A stretch of DNA of 64,000 nucleotides from Pholis gunnellus (taxonomy: Eukaryota > Chordata > Actinopteri > Perciformes > Pholidae). Position 1 is the stretch's first letter, and every line of letters starts with the position of its first letter. The DNA lies in the NCBI GenBank assembly GCA_910591455.2, contig OU342807.1:4541430-4605429 (forward strand), in the 5' to 3' direction. A program made the position numbers and the translations under genes. The notes beneath the pieces are model-generated. The model saw nothing but the letters and a program-made list of their open reading frames with translations, searched no databases and was not told the origin of the DNA. Below are positions 1 to 29,514 of the stretch, piece by piece.

Positions 1-18062
<18,062 letters not shown>

Positions 18063-18868
18063 CATAATAATAATAATGAATGAATGAATGGAGGTACAGC
18101 GAGAGTAAGTGAGGGGGGCGTAAGTAACAATCACGTGACTTCAGATTAACTCTTTTCAAAATAAAAGTGACAAATACAAACAGAAAAAAAAGGCTGGAAA
18201 TGTTCTTCAAACGCAAACTGACGTGTTTAAGTAGTTGCTAGGCCTATAGTCAACGGTGGAAGAAGTATTTAGATGTTCTACTTCAGTTTAAAAATAGCAA
18301 TACAAGTGTAGAAATACCAGTCCAGCAATCAAAATTTCACTGAAGTAAAAAAAGTACACACAAACTATCATCAAAATATGCTCAAAGTACCAAAAGTACT
18401 CCTTCATGGAGTGTATTCGCAAGTTATTGCTTCGTGTTTTGTTTATTAGTTTCTGAGTTCTGCTTAACGCGTTAAGACTTTTATTTTGGTACAAAAGTCC
18501 AACCGGAAGTATTATTCTTTGAGTTTTTGAACTTTGTGCAACTATGTAAAACTGTAGATGTGGAGTATGTATCTGCATTAGACACAATCCTTTAGTTTGA
18601 CATGACAATAACAACATTATGGTACGTTTTACATTCAAACACAATACAATCTTATTGTGGAGACATTCAGGTACATCCGGTAATCTTTGGTTTAGTCAGA
18701 GCTCAGCGCATTCATTCAAGACATCGTCGCCATCTTGTGGACACAGAGTCTAACTGCATGACTACGTCCTCTCCTCATCTTTCCTCCTCTTTTTATTTGT
18801 TTATTCTCTCCATTTTCATCACATCAAATCTTTCCATCTTACCTTTATTTATTTTACACCTTACAGAT

Positions 18869-19540
18869 CAGTGGTAGAAATTAACTGCAGTACTGCACTT
18901 AAGAACACATTTAAAGGTACTTGTACTTTACTTAAATATTTCCATTTTAGGCCACTTTATATTTCTACTCCAGTACATTTTAGACGTAAACATTATACTT
19001 TTTATTTCACTACATTTGTCTGACAGCTTTATTTACTTTTGAGAGAATTTTTTAGTTAATTTTCCAGTTTAAACCTCGTATCTCCAGATGTGTTGATGTT
19101 GAATGTTTGTGATGAACTGAAGGATGAAATGTTCCTTTATGTGTTGATAAAATCCTCCTACTTCTTCAGATTAATAAACTCTTTAAAAAGACTCTTGGAT
19201 CAGCTGGAAGATGCTTCATAACAAACCTGAAAACAGGTTGTTTGTTCTTTCTAGAGACACGAGGTTCTCACAGGAACATGTGATGATCTTATAGAATATG
19301 ATGCACTGATGAAGATTAAACTAGACAACAGGATATAAAGGAGTTAAAAACATCTACAGCAGTAAAATGTACCATTAATAATAATCAAGAAACATTACAT
19401 ATATGAGTACTTTTATTTTTAAATACATTTGCTGAAATACTTTAAGGTTTTGAATGCAGGACTTGTACTTGTAGTATTTTCACAGTGTAACATTAGTACT
19501 TTTATTGAAGTAAAGGATCTGAATACTTCTTCCACCACTG
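18869..19540 (+). mobile_element. TIR-bounded non-autonomous DNA element (672 bp)
   Basis: It begins CAGTGGTAGAAATTAACTGC and ends ATACTTCTTCCACCACTG, so its ends are approximate inverted repeats (CAGTGGTRGAA). The flanks TTACAGAT and CTCCTGAT match at 5 of 8 positions, compatible with a decayed 8-bp duplication of hAT type but not proof of one. The interior shares a core of about 300 bp with the copies in nid1 intron 2 and gpr137b intron 4. There is no coding capacity. The family assignment is inference. Confidence 0.65.
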
Positions 19541-21179
19541 CTCCTGATCTGCCTTGTTCCCTTCTATACCTCCTCTCCTCCTCTCCTCTCCTCTCCTCTC
19601 CTTTTTCTTCTTCAGTTGTTTCCTTCATGTTTTTTCACGCAGCTGTGGCTTTTTCAGCGCCTTCACTGAACCACATCGTAATGTTAAACTGTTGTATTTT
19701 ACTGCATACCTCTGATGTTGTGTTACTTGCTTTATAAGGTAAAGAATCTAAAAACTTCCTTGTATGTGAAGGAGTCAGGCTGAATAAGAAGTTCAGTGGG
19801 TTCAGCAGCTGCCGAAAAGTTCCCTGAAACCTCAGTGAGCCTCTCAGTATTTATGCTCCATCAGGAGGCATTTAGTCCTGGCAGCACATCAAAAAATCAC
19901 TCTGCGAGGTTTTAGGTTATTACTGTGTTACAAGAATTCTCTTTACTTTGCGCTTGTGATTCTTCTATCCAACGCGGTGTAACTTACACTCATCAGTCGT
20001 TTATTGTACTGAAGATGGAACAATATTCGTTCACCAGGAAAACACATTTGATTGTTAAGTTTTATAGTTTTATAAACACATTTAATGTTATTTTGACATG
20101 TGATCATATCGGTCCGTGGTGGCAGAAGTACTTCTTTACTCGAGTACAGGTACCAATATATTAATGTAAAAATATGATCCGATAAAAGTATAACTAGCTT
20201 CACAACAAAAGAGGCCCCAACTCACAGATTTTATATATGAGGACTAAAAGGCTGGAAACCCCTAAATTAATCTTTAACAATATCTTTAATTTTATAAACT
20301 TAGAGGGCGAGGGAGAGAGTAATGTATATTATATTATCTTTGAGATATTCAGTTCACATGTTATATAAAACATCACAGCTTAAACATGGTGTCGTAAATC
20401 ACAATCTATTAATAAATATCGACATTATGAAAACGATTTGATTCAGATTGACGTCCCTTCTCAGCATGAAGGTAGAAGAGTAGAAGCAGAGCGTTAGATA
20501 AAGAATGTGTGTATCTTTGCCGTCAGCGCGTTGAGTCGAGCTCCACAGCATCCTCTATTATCTAACAACCGGTTATGTAAAAGCAGAGAAGAAGAACTGC
20601 AGAGAGAAGAGGAGGAGGAAGAGGAGGAGGAGGTCTATATTTGGGTTAGACTGATATCAGGGTTGATAGAGTCCATTCATTCATACTCACAGGATGGAAA
20701 AGATGGAAAAGATGCTGCATCCCAACTACCTCAGAACGGGTTCAGTTTGCACTGGTGGTCATGAAAATGAAATGCCAAAGATCTAAAACTTGTTTTAGAT
20801 GCTAATCTTTAGAAAACACATATTACGTACATATCTTTACTAGATTGTGGGGCACATTTTTAAATGTACAGAAAACTAAATAATAACAATAAATATATTG
20901 CACTGTTCATTACACCTCACAAGATGAAAGTGTTTAATCAAATAACATACTCGATCATTTCTGCAATTCATGCGGCTGAGCAGCTTTTCAGCATTTCTGA
21001 CATTTATCTAATAAATGCATAAATTATGTAAATTGGAATTGTTGCGATCAGAGTATTCACATTTTTGCAGAATTTCTTTCTGCCACGAAACACGTTCATC
21101 TGCATCCACCGGTATCTGTCTGATATCGGCCATTAAAACCCAGCATCAGTCGACGCCGGCTGTGTGATGCTGCTGTGAC

Positions 21180-21567
21180 ACAGCGTGTGTGTGCGTGTGT
21201 GGTGGGTGGGACCACGGATCACAGTTTACCTCTCTCTCCTTCCAGATCCATCTCTCCACCTCTCCTCTCCTCTCTGCAGCATCCTTCCTCCTGCTCAGCC
21301 AATCCCCTGCTGGGGAGTGTGACCACGTGACCGGCAGCCACCAATCGCTCTCCACCAGGCACCGGCAAAAAGAGGGGCGGTGTCCCTCCAGCTCCTCTTC
21401 CCTGTGAATCAGACGGTGAGTCTGGAGGAGAGTCGATTTGGATGTGAAGGATCCGTCTAACGAGCTGAGACACGTTTCTTCTTCTTCTTCTCCCGGAGAT
21501 CAGAGGCTGCTGCCTCGTCTTTAACCTCCCTCTCCCTTTCCTCCCACTCCTGGGGAACACAGGGGGG
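21180..21567 (+). promoter_or_regulatory. gpr137b: Probable gpr137b 5' UTR / promoter-proximal segment
   Basis: This GC-richer, CT-rich segment lies directly upstream of the gpr137b start codon and has no in-frame upstream coding sequence that I recognise. The transcription start site cannot be placed from sequence alone. Confidence 0.4.
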
Positions 21568-24500
21568 ATGAATGGGGAGGCAATGGAGGGGAACCCGGCA
21601 CAGGAGCAGCAGCAGCATGCCGGCAACGGCACACACCTCCCTCCCCCTCCCACCATCACGCCGGCCATCCCCCCCTACGTGAAGCTGGGTCTGACCATCG
21701 CCTACACCATCTTCTACTCGCTGCTCTTCGCCTTCGTGTACGCCCAGCTCTGGCTGGTGCTGCGATACCGACACAAGCGCTTCAGCTACCAGACGGCCTT
21801 CCTGTTCCTGTGTCTGCTGTGGGCCGCCCTGCGCGCCCTCCTCTTCTCCTTCTACTTCAGAGACTGTGTGACCGCCAACGCACTCGGGCCATTCGCCTTC
21901 TGGCTGCTCTACTGCTTCCCCGTCTGCCTGCAGTTCTTCACGCTCAGCCTCATGAACCTCTACTGCGCACAGGTGAGGGGGGGGGGGGGGGGGGGGGGGG
22001 GGCACTGCTGCTGCTGGTACCGGTACTGGTGGAGGAGACGCTGGTGAAAACTGGAAGCATAAAGTTCAATTTTTTTTTTTAAAGGGTAACATCACGGCCA
22101 TGCTTTAACTTCTCTTCTTGCTGCAGTGATGTGGAAGTGTACCCCAGGGTGTGTCTGTACACCGTGACATCACAGCTGGGTGCGGTTACAGGTGCGACCT
22201 CTGACCACACCCATCAGTGGTGCAGCAGAGGAGAGACTTTCAACCAGTGAAACACCGTTTTTCAGCCTGGTGTCGAATCATTCAGTGGAAACTGTTTATA
22301 GTGGAATTGATCACTAACGATTACTTTAACCGATACATTTATTGTCTTTATATCTCACGCAGTTCTCCATCTAATTGACATTAACGACCAGCTTCGCTAC
22401 TTACTGGCTCGCTGGCAATTTGCGAGCCTTTTCCCTCACCGGGGGCTTCCTTAGAGTGAGGCTTAGGCAGCTTTTGGCCGGCTTTGTTTCGTTGCAGCGG
22501 CGCATGCAGACGAACGATCCCTTTTGAAGTCGCTCGCTCTCGAGTCGATCGAGGATCAGCAGAAATTACCCTTTTTACGGGACCGGACGTTATCAATCCA
22601 CTTCACGACGGAATGCTTTCCCCGTGAGCATTCATTTTTCATTGAGAGAAAATGATTTTCGTCATGATTTAAAGGTGCACGCAGAACCAGCATCAGTTAG
22701 CTAGACGGGCGGCAGCGAGGCAAAGTATCGAGCGAGTGAAAAGGAAAAGCAGAAAAGAAAGAATTAAGATTAGCCTATGATAGTTTTAAAATGTTTTTTC
22801 ATACGTTGTCACGTATGAAAAGACTGAAAGCGGACTACTTTTACTAAAAGCTAATTATTCAAGCGGTTTCCACTGTAATTATAGTCCAGTACAAGGCTGA
22901 GACTTGTCTCTACAATGATGTATAAGACCAGCCTGGTTCCAAACCTTTGATTTGCTGTTTAAACATGCTGTTGAGTTTATCGACAGCTGTTTCTATACCA
23001 GCCGGTCAGAGCCTGGTCGGTGGGATTAAGAACGTAGCGGCTAAGTAGCTACATCCATGAAGAATAGCAACAACAAGAAAAAGACCACAAAAATGTGACA
23101 AGCCCGTATGAGATGGATGCAGTCATGAAGCAGTCTTGGGTCTAAACGTAGAAGTGTTTATAGCCTGAATGCTACTGTGATGAAGGACGACCTCTGTAGA
23201 TTTAAAAGAAGATTTCATGGAATTTGTGAAACAGGAAATGAAATCTTTCAGGATTCATACAGTGAGAACTTCAGACTAACTTCTTGGTTCCAAGCGTTCT
23301 CTGTTCTTACTGCTTCAAGAGGTTCTGTGTCTGGGTCGCTGCCGGTGGTCTCGTTGGGAGAAGCTTGTTTCCAGTTGACCGACAACAAATAAACATTTAT
23401 AAGTGTGTAGATACAAACAGATTCGTCTGAAGTGATTTCCTCCATTAAGTAGGCGATTTCTCCTGCACACACACACACACACATCAAGAGACATCAGTGT
23501 TCGGCTCAAGGACACTTCTACTGGTGGACAGGAGGAGCTTGGAATCAAACCACGCACCCTACAACTGATGATCCGTGTAGCAGCTGCCTCGCCTCTTCAC
23601 CCATTCACCCATTCACCCATTCACCCACAGCAGCTGGCAGATTCAGAAATAGACCTGAAAATAACGACATAATAGAAACGAGCCTCTTTAGCAGCTTAAC
23701 AACCCTTGGTCCTGAGAGCTGAGATGACGCAGGTTGTTTTTCCAACCAAACACGACGGTGTCTCATTTCCCTAACGAGGGCACCTTCGGTCAGAGAGGAG
23801 GGGCCAATCGATGAAATGAGCTGCAGACGGTTGGCTCTGAGGCGGAGATTATTCAGCATTCAGATCATTTTACTTAGGTACAAGTACTAATATCACAGTG
23901 TGAAAAAGTAAAAGTAAAAGTCCTGCATTGAAAATGTTATTTAAGTAAAAGTATTTTACTAGTAAACAATTACATATCATATCATTATTGCTTATACATG
24001 AATGTAAAAGCAGGATTTTACTGTTGCAGTGGAGCTCATTTAAACTATTAACTAACGACTATTGATATTATGGATTAATCTGCTGATTGTTTTCTCCATC
24101 AATCGATTGATTGTTTGGTTTCTAAAAATAGTGAGAAATGCTGTTCAGTCCAAACCTCAACATACAACAACATTAATAACATTATGCAAAAGAAAAGCAG
24201 CAACTCTTTATATTCAAAACTCAAAATATTTAAGAGTTGTTACGTCTGTAAGCCGACTTACAACAAGCTAAGTTTTCATGGACGTAGTTGGGTAGCTGTG
24301 TGGGACGGTGGAGTCCTGATTGTTAGCTCCACCTTCAGAGCTGTCATTGGCCGTTTCTCAAATTTAAAGTGCTGTCAAGTGGCACAACACCAGATCTGAT
24401 TTACTGAACAAACCACGAGGGTGAAGAGCTGTAAAGTGTCTCATCAGTCTTTTATTTGTCCCCCCCTACAGGTTTACTTTAAGGCCAAGTCCAAGTACGC

Positions 24501-25118
24501 ACCTGCGCTGCTCAAGTACAGGTAACCTCTTCAACCTCTTCAAGCTCCTACAGTAAAACCTCCAAGGGACGTGTTTGAGGCCCGCCTTCATGTTTAAAAA
24601 CACAGTGAAAGGTTATCGATGGTGCGGCTCTCTCCCGTCTCATGCAGGCTTCCTCTGTACCTGGTCTTCCTGGGCGCCAGTCTCCTCTTCCTGGTGGTGA
24701 ACCTGGTCTGTGCGCTGCTGGTCAAAATGACCGCCGCCGACGTGAAGACCATCGTCCTGGTGAGGGTCACCATCAACGACAGCCTGTTCGTCCTCTGCGC
24801 CATCTCGCTGTCCGTCTGCCTCTACAAGGTTGCCAAGATGTCGCTGGCCAACATCTACCTGGAGTCAAAGGTAAAGTCACAGGTTTCTCTGGAGGCAAAA
24901 CAATCCTTACTCAAAGGTCCACTTATTAACTTCCCTGAGCTTTCAACCTCATCTCATGGTCTTTATTGGCGACATGGGATCATTTTAGAGAGTGTTCTTG
25001 ATTTTTCCTTCCAGGATATTTCAGGTTTTCATTAAGGGACCCTTTATAAATATCATTACATCACGCAGCACAGACGTGAAAATAAATAATATAATCAAAA
25101 GGATTAATAACGAGCGAT

Positions 25119-25162
<44 letters not shown>

Positions 25163-27618
25163 GGGACGTCGGTGTGTCAGGTGACTCTGATCGGCATCAT
25201 GGTGGTGTTGCTGTACGCATCGCGGGCCTGTTACAACCTGGTGGTGCTCGCCCTCGCCAACATCGAGAACATCAACTCCTTCGACTATGACTGGTACAAC
25301 GTCTCAGACCAGGTGAGGGTCTTTCTGTTCACTGGTTCTCTAACATAATTTCAATCAGCGTCCTGGTTTAAACAGAAGTCTGGCGTTAAGATAGCTTTTT
25401 GGCTCTGACCTTTGAGTAGTATTCAGATCCTTTACTGCAGTAAGAGTACTAATACCACACTGTCAAAATACTCCTCTAGAAGTAAAAGTACTGAATTCAA
25501 AACTTTACTTGAAAGTACATAAGTTTTATCAGTAAAATATAATTAAAATGTCAAAGTAAAAGTACACATTGTGCAGTAAAATGTTCCCTGTCGTGTTTTA
25601 CTATTAGTGTGTATGTTGCTTTTTCCTGCTGTAGATGTTTTTAACTCCTTTACATCCTGTTGTCTAGTTTAATCTTCATCAAAGCATCATATTCTATAAG
25701 ATCGTCATGTTTGTAGCGTCTCTGTCCTGTGAGAACCTCGTATCTCTAGAAAGAACAAACAACCTGTTTTCAGGTTTGTTATGAAGCATCTTCCAGCTGA
25801 TCCAAGAGGCTTTAAAGAGTTTATTAATCTGAAGAAGTAGGAGGATTTTATCAACACATTAAGAAACATTTCATCCTTCAGTTTATCACAAACATTCAAC
25901 ATCAACACATCTGGAGATACGAGGTTTTCACTGGACAGGAAGGAGATGAAGAACTGTAACTAAAGCTGTGAGAAAATGTAGTAAAAAGTACAATATTTAC
26001 CTCTGAGATGAAGTAGAGTAAAAGTAGAAAGTAGCATAAAATGGAAATAGTCAAGTGAAGTACAAATACCTCAAATTCACACTGCTGTACTTGGCGACAT
26101 TGTACTAATGTCTGTTGGTGTGTCTCCAGGCGGACTTGCGGTCGTCTCTGGGAGACGCTGGTTACATCGTGTTCGGGGTGATTCTGTTCGTCTGGGAGCT
26201 GCTGCCCACCTCGCTGGTCGTCTTCTTCTTCAGGGTCCGCCGGCCGCCTCAGGAAAGGGTCAGTCCTCCTGGCGGGGTCGGGTGACCTCCGACCTCTGCA
26301 ACGCTTGCACCTAATTCTTTTTTAAGTCGTAGCTAACAGGGATGACAATTGTCCGTCGGTCGGTCAACCATTTGGTCCAGGGTGAAATATCTCAGCAAAT
26401 ATTAAATGGATTGTCGTTATATTTTTCAGACATGTTGGTCCACTGACCAATTTCATCAGGTCAACATTTGAATTTGTGCAATACTTTGGTTCCTGACCAA
26501 ATACCTGCAGAACTTGACATTCCCATCAGCCTCAGTTGTACTTTGTTTACAACTAAATACAAAATATTAGCATGCTAACACGCTAAATTTAGATGGTGAA
26601 CATGCTAAATGTTAGCATGTTGACATTATCAGTACAGCCTTTAGAGCTGCTAACATTACTCTAGAGACTGTTCAGACAAGAGCTTTTCAGCACTTTACAA
26701 CAGAGAGCTGCGGGGACGAAGTACTTTAAAAGGTTAACCCCGGAAGTTAGCGCGGCATTGATTCCCTTGATGAAAAGCCAATTACATTTTTCCATTGGAT
26801 TTTGGATTATTGCAGCAAATTAGTTATGATGCGGCAAACACAAGTTTATGATAATTGGACATTTTGTTCAGTAAAATAATCTTTACAAATGACCACCACT
26901 TTGATTTGAAGTAAGAAGCTAACGTTAGGCTATTAACGAACAACATCGCTGTAGCATGAGCGCACGTTTACACAACGAGGCTGGAAAGGCGGACTAGTCG
27001 GCGTTTGTAGCCTCATTTAGCGACTTGTCAGCAGCATACCGCCTTTTTTAAGACACGTTAAGAGATTCAAAACTCACGAGAGGGGTATGATGACTGACTT
27101 TGCTCACATTGTCTACATGCACAATGAGTTATCTGGACATCTAATTGGTCACTTACTGCTGACGTAAGTACTGGTGATGGATTTTTATATCAGAAGAGCC
27201 TCCTGAGTGTGTTCACTCTGAGTCTTTGTCTCTACAGAGCACTGCTGGGATACCAAACCACGTTCTCTCCTCCAGAGGATATTTCTTCGACAACCCTCGT
27301 CGGTACGACAGTGACGATGACCTGGCGTGGAGCATTCCTCCCCAGAATGCATCAGCGAGGTACAAACACTACCACTGATGTCACCATGACCCTTTTGTAT
27401 TTGGCATTTCTGAGTTAATATAGATAAAGCAGCTATAATCAATATTTGTATCAATAATGCATTAATACATCAGCTGACTGACAGTTTGTCGTCTCTCTGA
27501 CAGTCTTTCCTCCGACTGCTACGACTGGGGCAGCCGCCACAGCAGCTTCACGGTGCACACAAACGGCGACGAACAGCGCCTGTCCGCCACCGCCGGAGAA
27601 CTCCACCCTTACCCATAA
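21568..27618 (+). CDS. gpr137b: Integral membrane protein GPR137B (7 coding exons)
   Basis: Seven-helix lysosomal membrane protein; the mammalian protein is linked to Rag GTPase/mTORC1 regulation at lysosomes. Exons: 21568-21972, 24472-24521, 24648-24870, 25163-25312, 26130-26258, 27238-27359, 27504-27618. They total 1194 nt, or 397 residues (human about 399), with every junction in frame and GT/AG bounded. Landmarks match human GPR137B: PPYVKLGLT, QLWLVLRYRHKR, FWLLYCFPVCLQFFTL, KMSLANIYLESK, SRACYNL, SFDYDWYNVSDQADL, GDAGYVLFG-like GDAGYIVFG, and the tail GYFFDNPRRYDSDDDLAW. The N-terminus (MNGEAMEG...) is short, Gln-rich and unlike human. NGT near residue 20 is a possible N-glycosylation site. 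The C-terminus after DDDLAW is diverged and ends HPYP. Its neighbours NID1 and ERO1B match human gene order. Confidence 0.96.
21973..24471 (+). other. gpr137b: gpr137b intron 1
   Basis: About 2.5 kb with no supported exon. After the G26 run it holds a GC-richer block (22380-22760) with no recognisable protein, a small (ACCCATTC)n-type minisatellite (23595-23627), and a partial copy of the AGTACTTTTACT repeat family (23868-24060). Confidence 0.7.
21977..22002 (+). repeat. G26 homopolymer at the gpr137b exon 1 donor
   Basis: An unbroken run of 26 G starts four bases after the exon 1/intron 1 boundary (GTGA then G26). It could form G-quadruplexes in DNA or nascent RNA. The exact length is likely to be poorly determined by sequencing. 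Confidence 0.95.
25122..25159 (+). repeat. (TG)19 directly abutting the gpr137b exon 4 acceptor
   Basis: Nineteen TG repeats run straight into CAG and then exon 4 at 25163, so the usual pyrimidine tract is replaced by a UG repeat. Confidence 0.95.
25413..26085 (-). mobile_element. Dispersed 'AGTACTTTTACT' repeat, inverted copy in gpr137b intron 4
   Basis: Starts near AGTATTCAGATCCTTTACTG and contains the reverse complement of the core seen at 7973-8220 and 19081-19370. It ends near 26085 in AAGTGAAGTACAAATACC-type sequence. It occupies most of intron 4. It is non-coding. Confidence 0.7.
26340..26690 (+). repeat. Dispersed fish repeat with TTAGCATGCTAAC motifs
   Basis: Carries GTCCGTCGGTCGGTC, CATTCCCATCAGCCTCAG and repeated TTAGCATG/CATGCTAA motifs. 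The same motif order returns at 29300-29620. It lies in gpr137b intron 5. I recognise this as a type of interspersed repeat common in teleost genomes, but cannot name the family with certainty. Confidence 0.55.
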
Positions 27619-27839
27619 TCCCTCTCTTCGCTGTACAGCATCACTCTGCACTTTGACGCCGATCAGTTAGTGTTTCTTATCATCACTGATGTAGAAGTTT
27701 GTAGAATCACAGTAGAGACTTTAGATGAAATACCAGAATTCTCAGCAGGGTTCCTACATGGAGTTGTTACCATGAATGTCTTAACTAAACTTAATCAAAA
27801 ATGTGTTGAGATATACTGTATCACGAATGTTGAAGCTGG

Positions 27840-28160
27840 TGGTGACGTTAAAGAAAAGAAATCACCAAAAATCACTGGGAACCATCCTCTGGGGAACATG
27901 AATGCACATAATTTTGTGCCAATCCATCAGGTAGATGCAGAAATCTTTACTTGGATAAGTGACAACTTTGACCCGCTGGTGTCAGAATATCATCAGTCTT
28001 TAGGTTTATCCTCTGAGGAACATGAATGCACACAATTTTGAGCTAATCCATCAGGTAGCGGTAGGAATCTTTCATGAAAACTTTGACCCGCTGGTGTCAG
28101 AAGCTCGTCAAAGTCTTTAGGATTTATCCTCTGGGGAACATGAATGTCTAGACAGAATTC
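27840..28160 (+). repeat. Degenerate direct repeat (about 2-3 units of roughly 120 bp)
   Basis: The motifs TCCTCTGGGGAACATGAATG, TTTTGTGCCAATCCATCAGG and ACTTTGACCCGCTGGTGTCA recur two or three times with small differences. This looks like a decayed, internally duplicated piece of a dispersed repeat. Confidence 0.7.
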
Positions 28161-28482
28161 AATCACAATCAATTCAAAGCTGTCGACACAATTTAATGAA
28201 TTGATAAGTTTCTGTCATGACTAAAAAAAAACAGAGTGGAGCACTGAGATACAAAGTGATTAAAATCACAGAGGAAAATAAAGAAGAAACCAGTTACTGA
28301 AATTATGATTATCATAATACGTCAAAAACTCATCAGGTGTATTTGATCCCCATGTTTGATTACAAGTGATCCAGACTTGTTTAACTTTGTGCAGGAGCCC
28401 TACTTCAGAGAGAATCCAGGATTTATAGACCAGTATGTAGACGATGTTGTGATGAATGTTTTAAAGAAGGTTTCTTGATTAT

Positions 28483-28571
28483 TTGGGGAGTTTTTCAAGG
28501 ATTACTGAAGTAGTCGAATAAATCTGCTGCAATTCTTCATTTTGCTGAATAATCCTTGAAAAACTCCCCAA
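28483..28571. repeat. 22-bp perfect inverted repeat (hairpin element)
   Basis: The left arm 28483-28504 (TTGGGGAGTTTTTCAAGG then ATTA) is the exact reverse complement of the right arm 28550-28571, with a 45-nt AT-rich loop. It is intergenic, downstream of gpr137b. It resembles a miniature foldback element. No flanking target-site duplication was obvious. Confidence 0.85.
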
Positions 28572-29335
28572 GTCATTTTTTGAGGTTCTTGACTGTAAAG
28601 TAAAACTAAAGACATCGTAACACACACAGATACATGCACTGTGTGTTAATTCAACATAATCAATATCCTGTAAATATCAATAGCCAGACAGCTGAACACC
28701 TCCGTGCTGTTTTGATGTTCACCTCTAAAGATCCGCGTATTAACAAGTCATTTAACGGTGGGTTTTAATTTGACTCATTTTTGAATAAATAAATAATAAT
28801 AATAAAACATTTGTTAACTGTGAAATTATTTGAGTTTTGAGAAATTTCAGATTTCCAGAAGTTGTGTTGTTTCAACATGAACATCTTTTAAAACTCTGGA
28901 AAGTAATTAAACCATCAAAACTGTCGAATCATTTAAATCTAAGGAAACAATGAGGAAACTCACGATTTTAAAACTTAAAATTTTTATGTTAATACGAGCT
29001 TTCTTTTGCAGTGTTTACATTTCTGTCACGATGTTCAGAAGAAAAAGAAAAGTCTATATTTCTAACAGACGCAGGTTTTGTAAGTCATTTGTACAGAGTC
29101 TCACTGAGATCGTGTGTTTTGTTGTTGAGCTTTTTTGTGTTTGTGGTTTGTGTGTTTGTGACGTGACGACACAAAAAAACTTAAATTAAAGTTGTCATTA
29201 CAACAAACATGCGTTAATTTCATTATTTCTTGATCTCTTCATTTTATTAAACAACCAGTGAAGGAAGCAAGCTTTTAGTGATGCTCATATCTGAATTTGG
29301 TTTATGACTAATGACATTCCTGTCAGCCTCAGCTG

Positions 29336-29514
29336 TGCTTTGTGTTTACTGCTGAAGTCAAAACGTTAGCATGCTAACATGCTTTGTGTTTACTGCTGAA
29401 GTCAAAACGTTAGCATGCTAACATGCTTTGTGTTTACTGCTGAAGTCAAAACGTTAGCGTGCTAACATGCTTTGTGTTTACTGCTGAAGTCAAAACGTTA
29501 GCATGCTAACATGC
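29336..29514 (+). repeat. 44-bp minisatellite, 4 units
   Basis: Four head-to-tail units read GCTTTGTGTTTACTGCTGAA followed by GTCAAAACGTTAGCATGCTA and ACAT. They are identical except for one A/G change in unit 3 and small end differences. Each unit contains the 14-bp perfect palindrome GTTAGCATGCTAAC. The array lies inside a larger dispersed repeat (29300-29620). Confidence 0.9.

Larger units (their letters stand above)
18063..21567. other. Divergent intergenic region, nid1 to gpr137b
   Basis: About 3.5 kb between two genes transcribed away from each other. It contains the TIR element at 18869-19540, shorter pieces of the same family near 18252-18400 and 20118-20200, and a purine-rich stretch (20590-20630). 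From about 21180 there is a GC-richer, pyrimidine-rich segment likely to be the gpr137b promoter and 5' UTR. No open reading frame here resembles a protein I recognise. Confidence 0.7.

Noticed and set aside
21219..22005. Long minus-strand open frames opposite gpr137b exon 1
   Set aside because: Antisense shadows of a GC-rich coding exon; low-complexity composition.
22381..22596. 71-residue minus-strand frame in a GC-richer block of gpr137b intron 1
   Set aside because: No recognised domain and no splice or repeat partner; possibly part of an old mobile element, but this cannot be supported.
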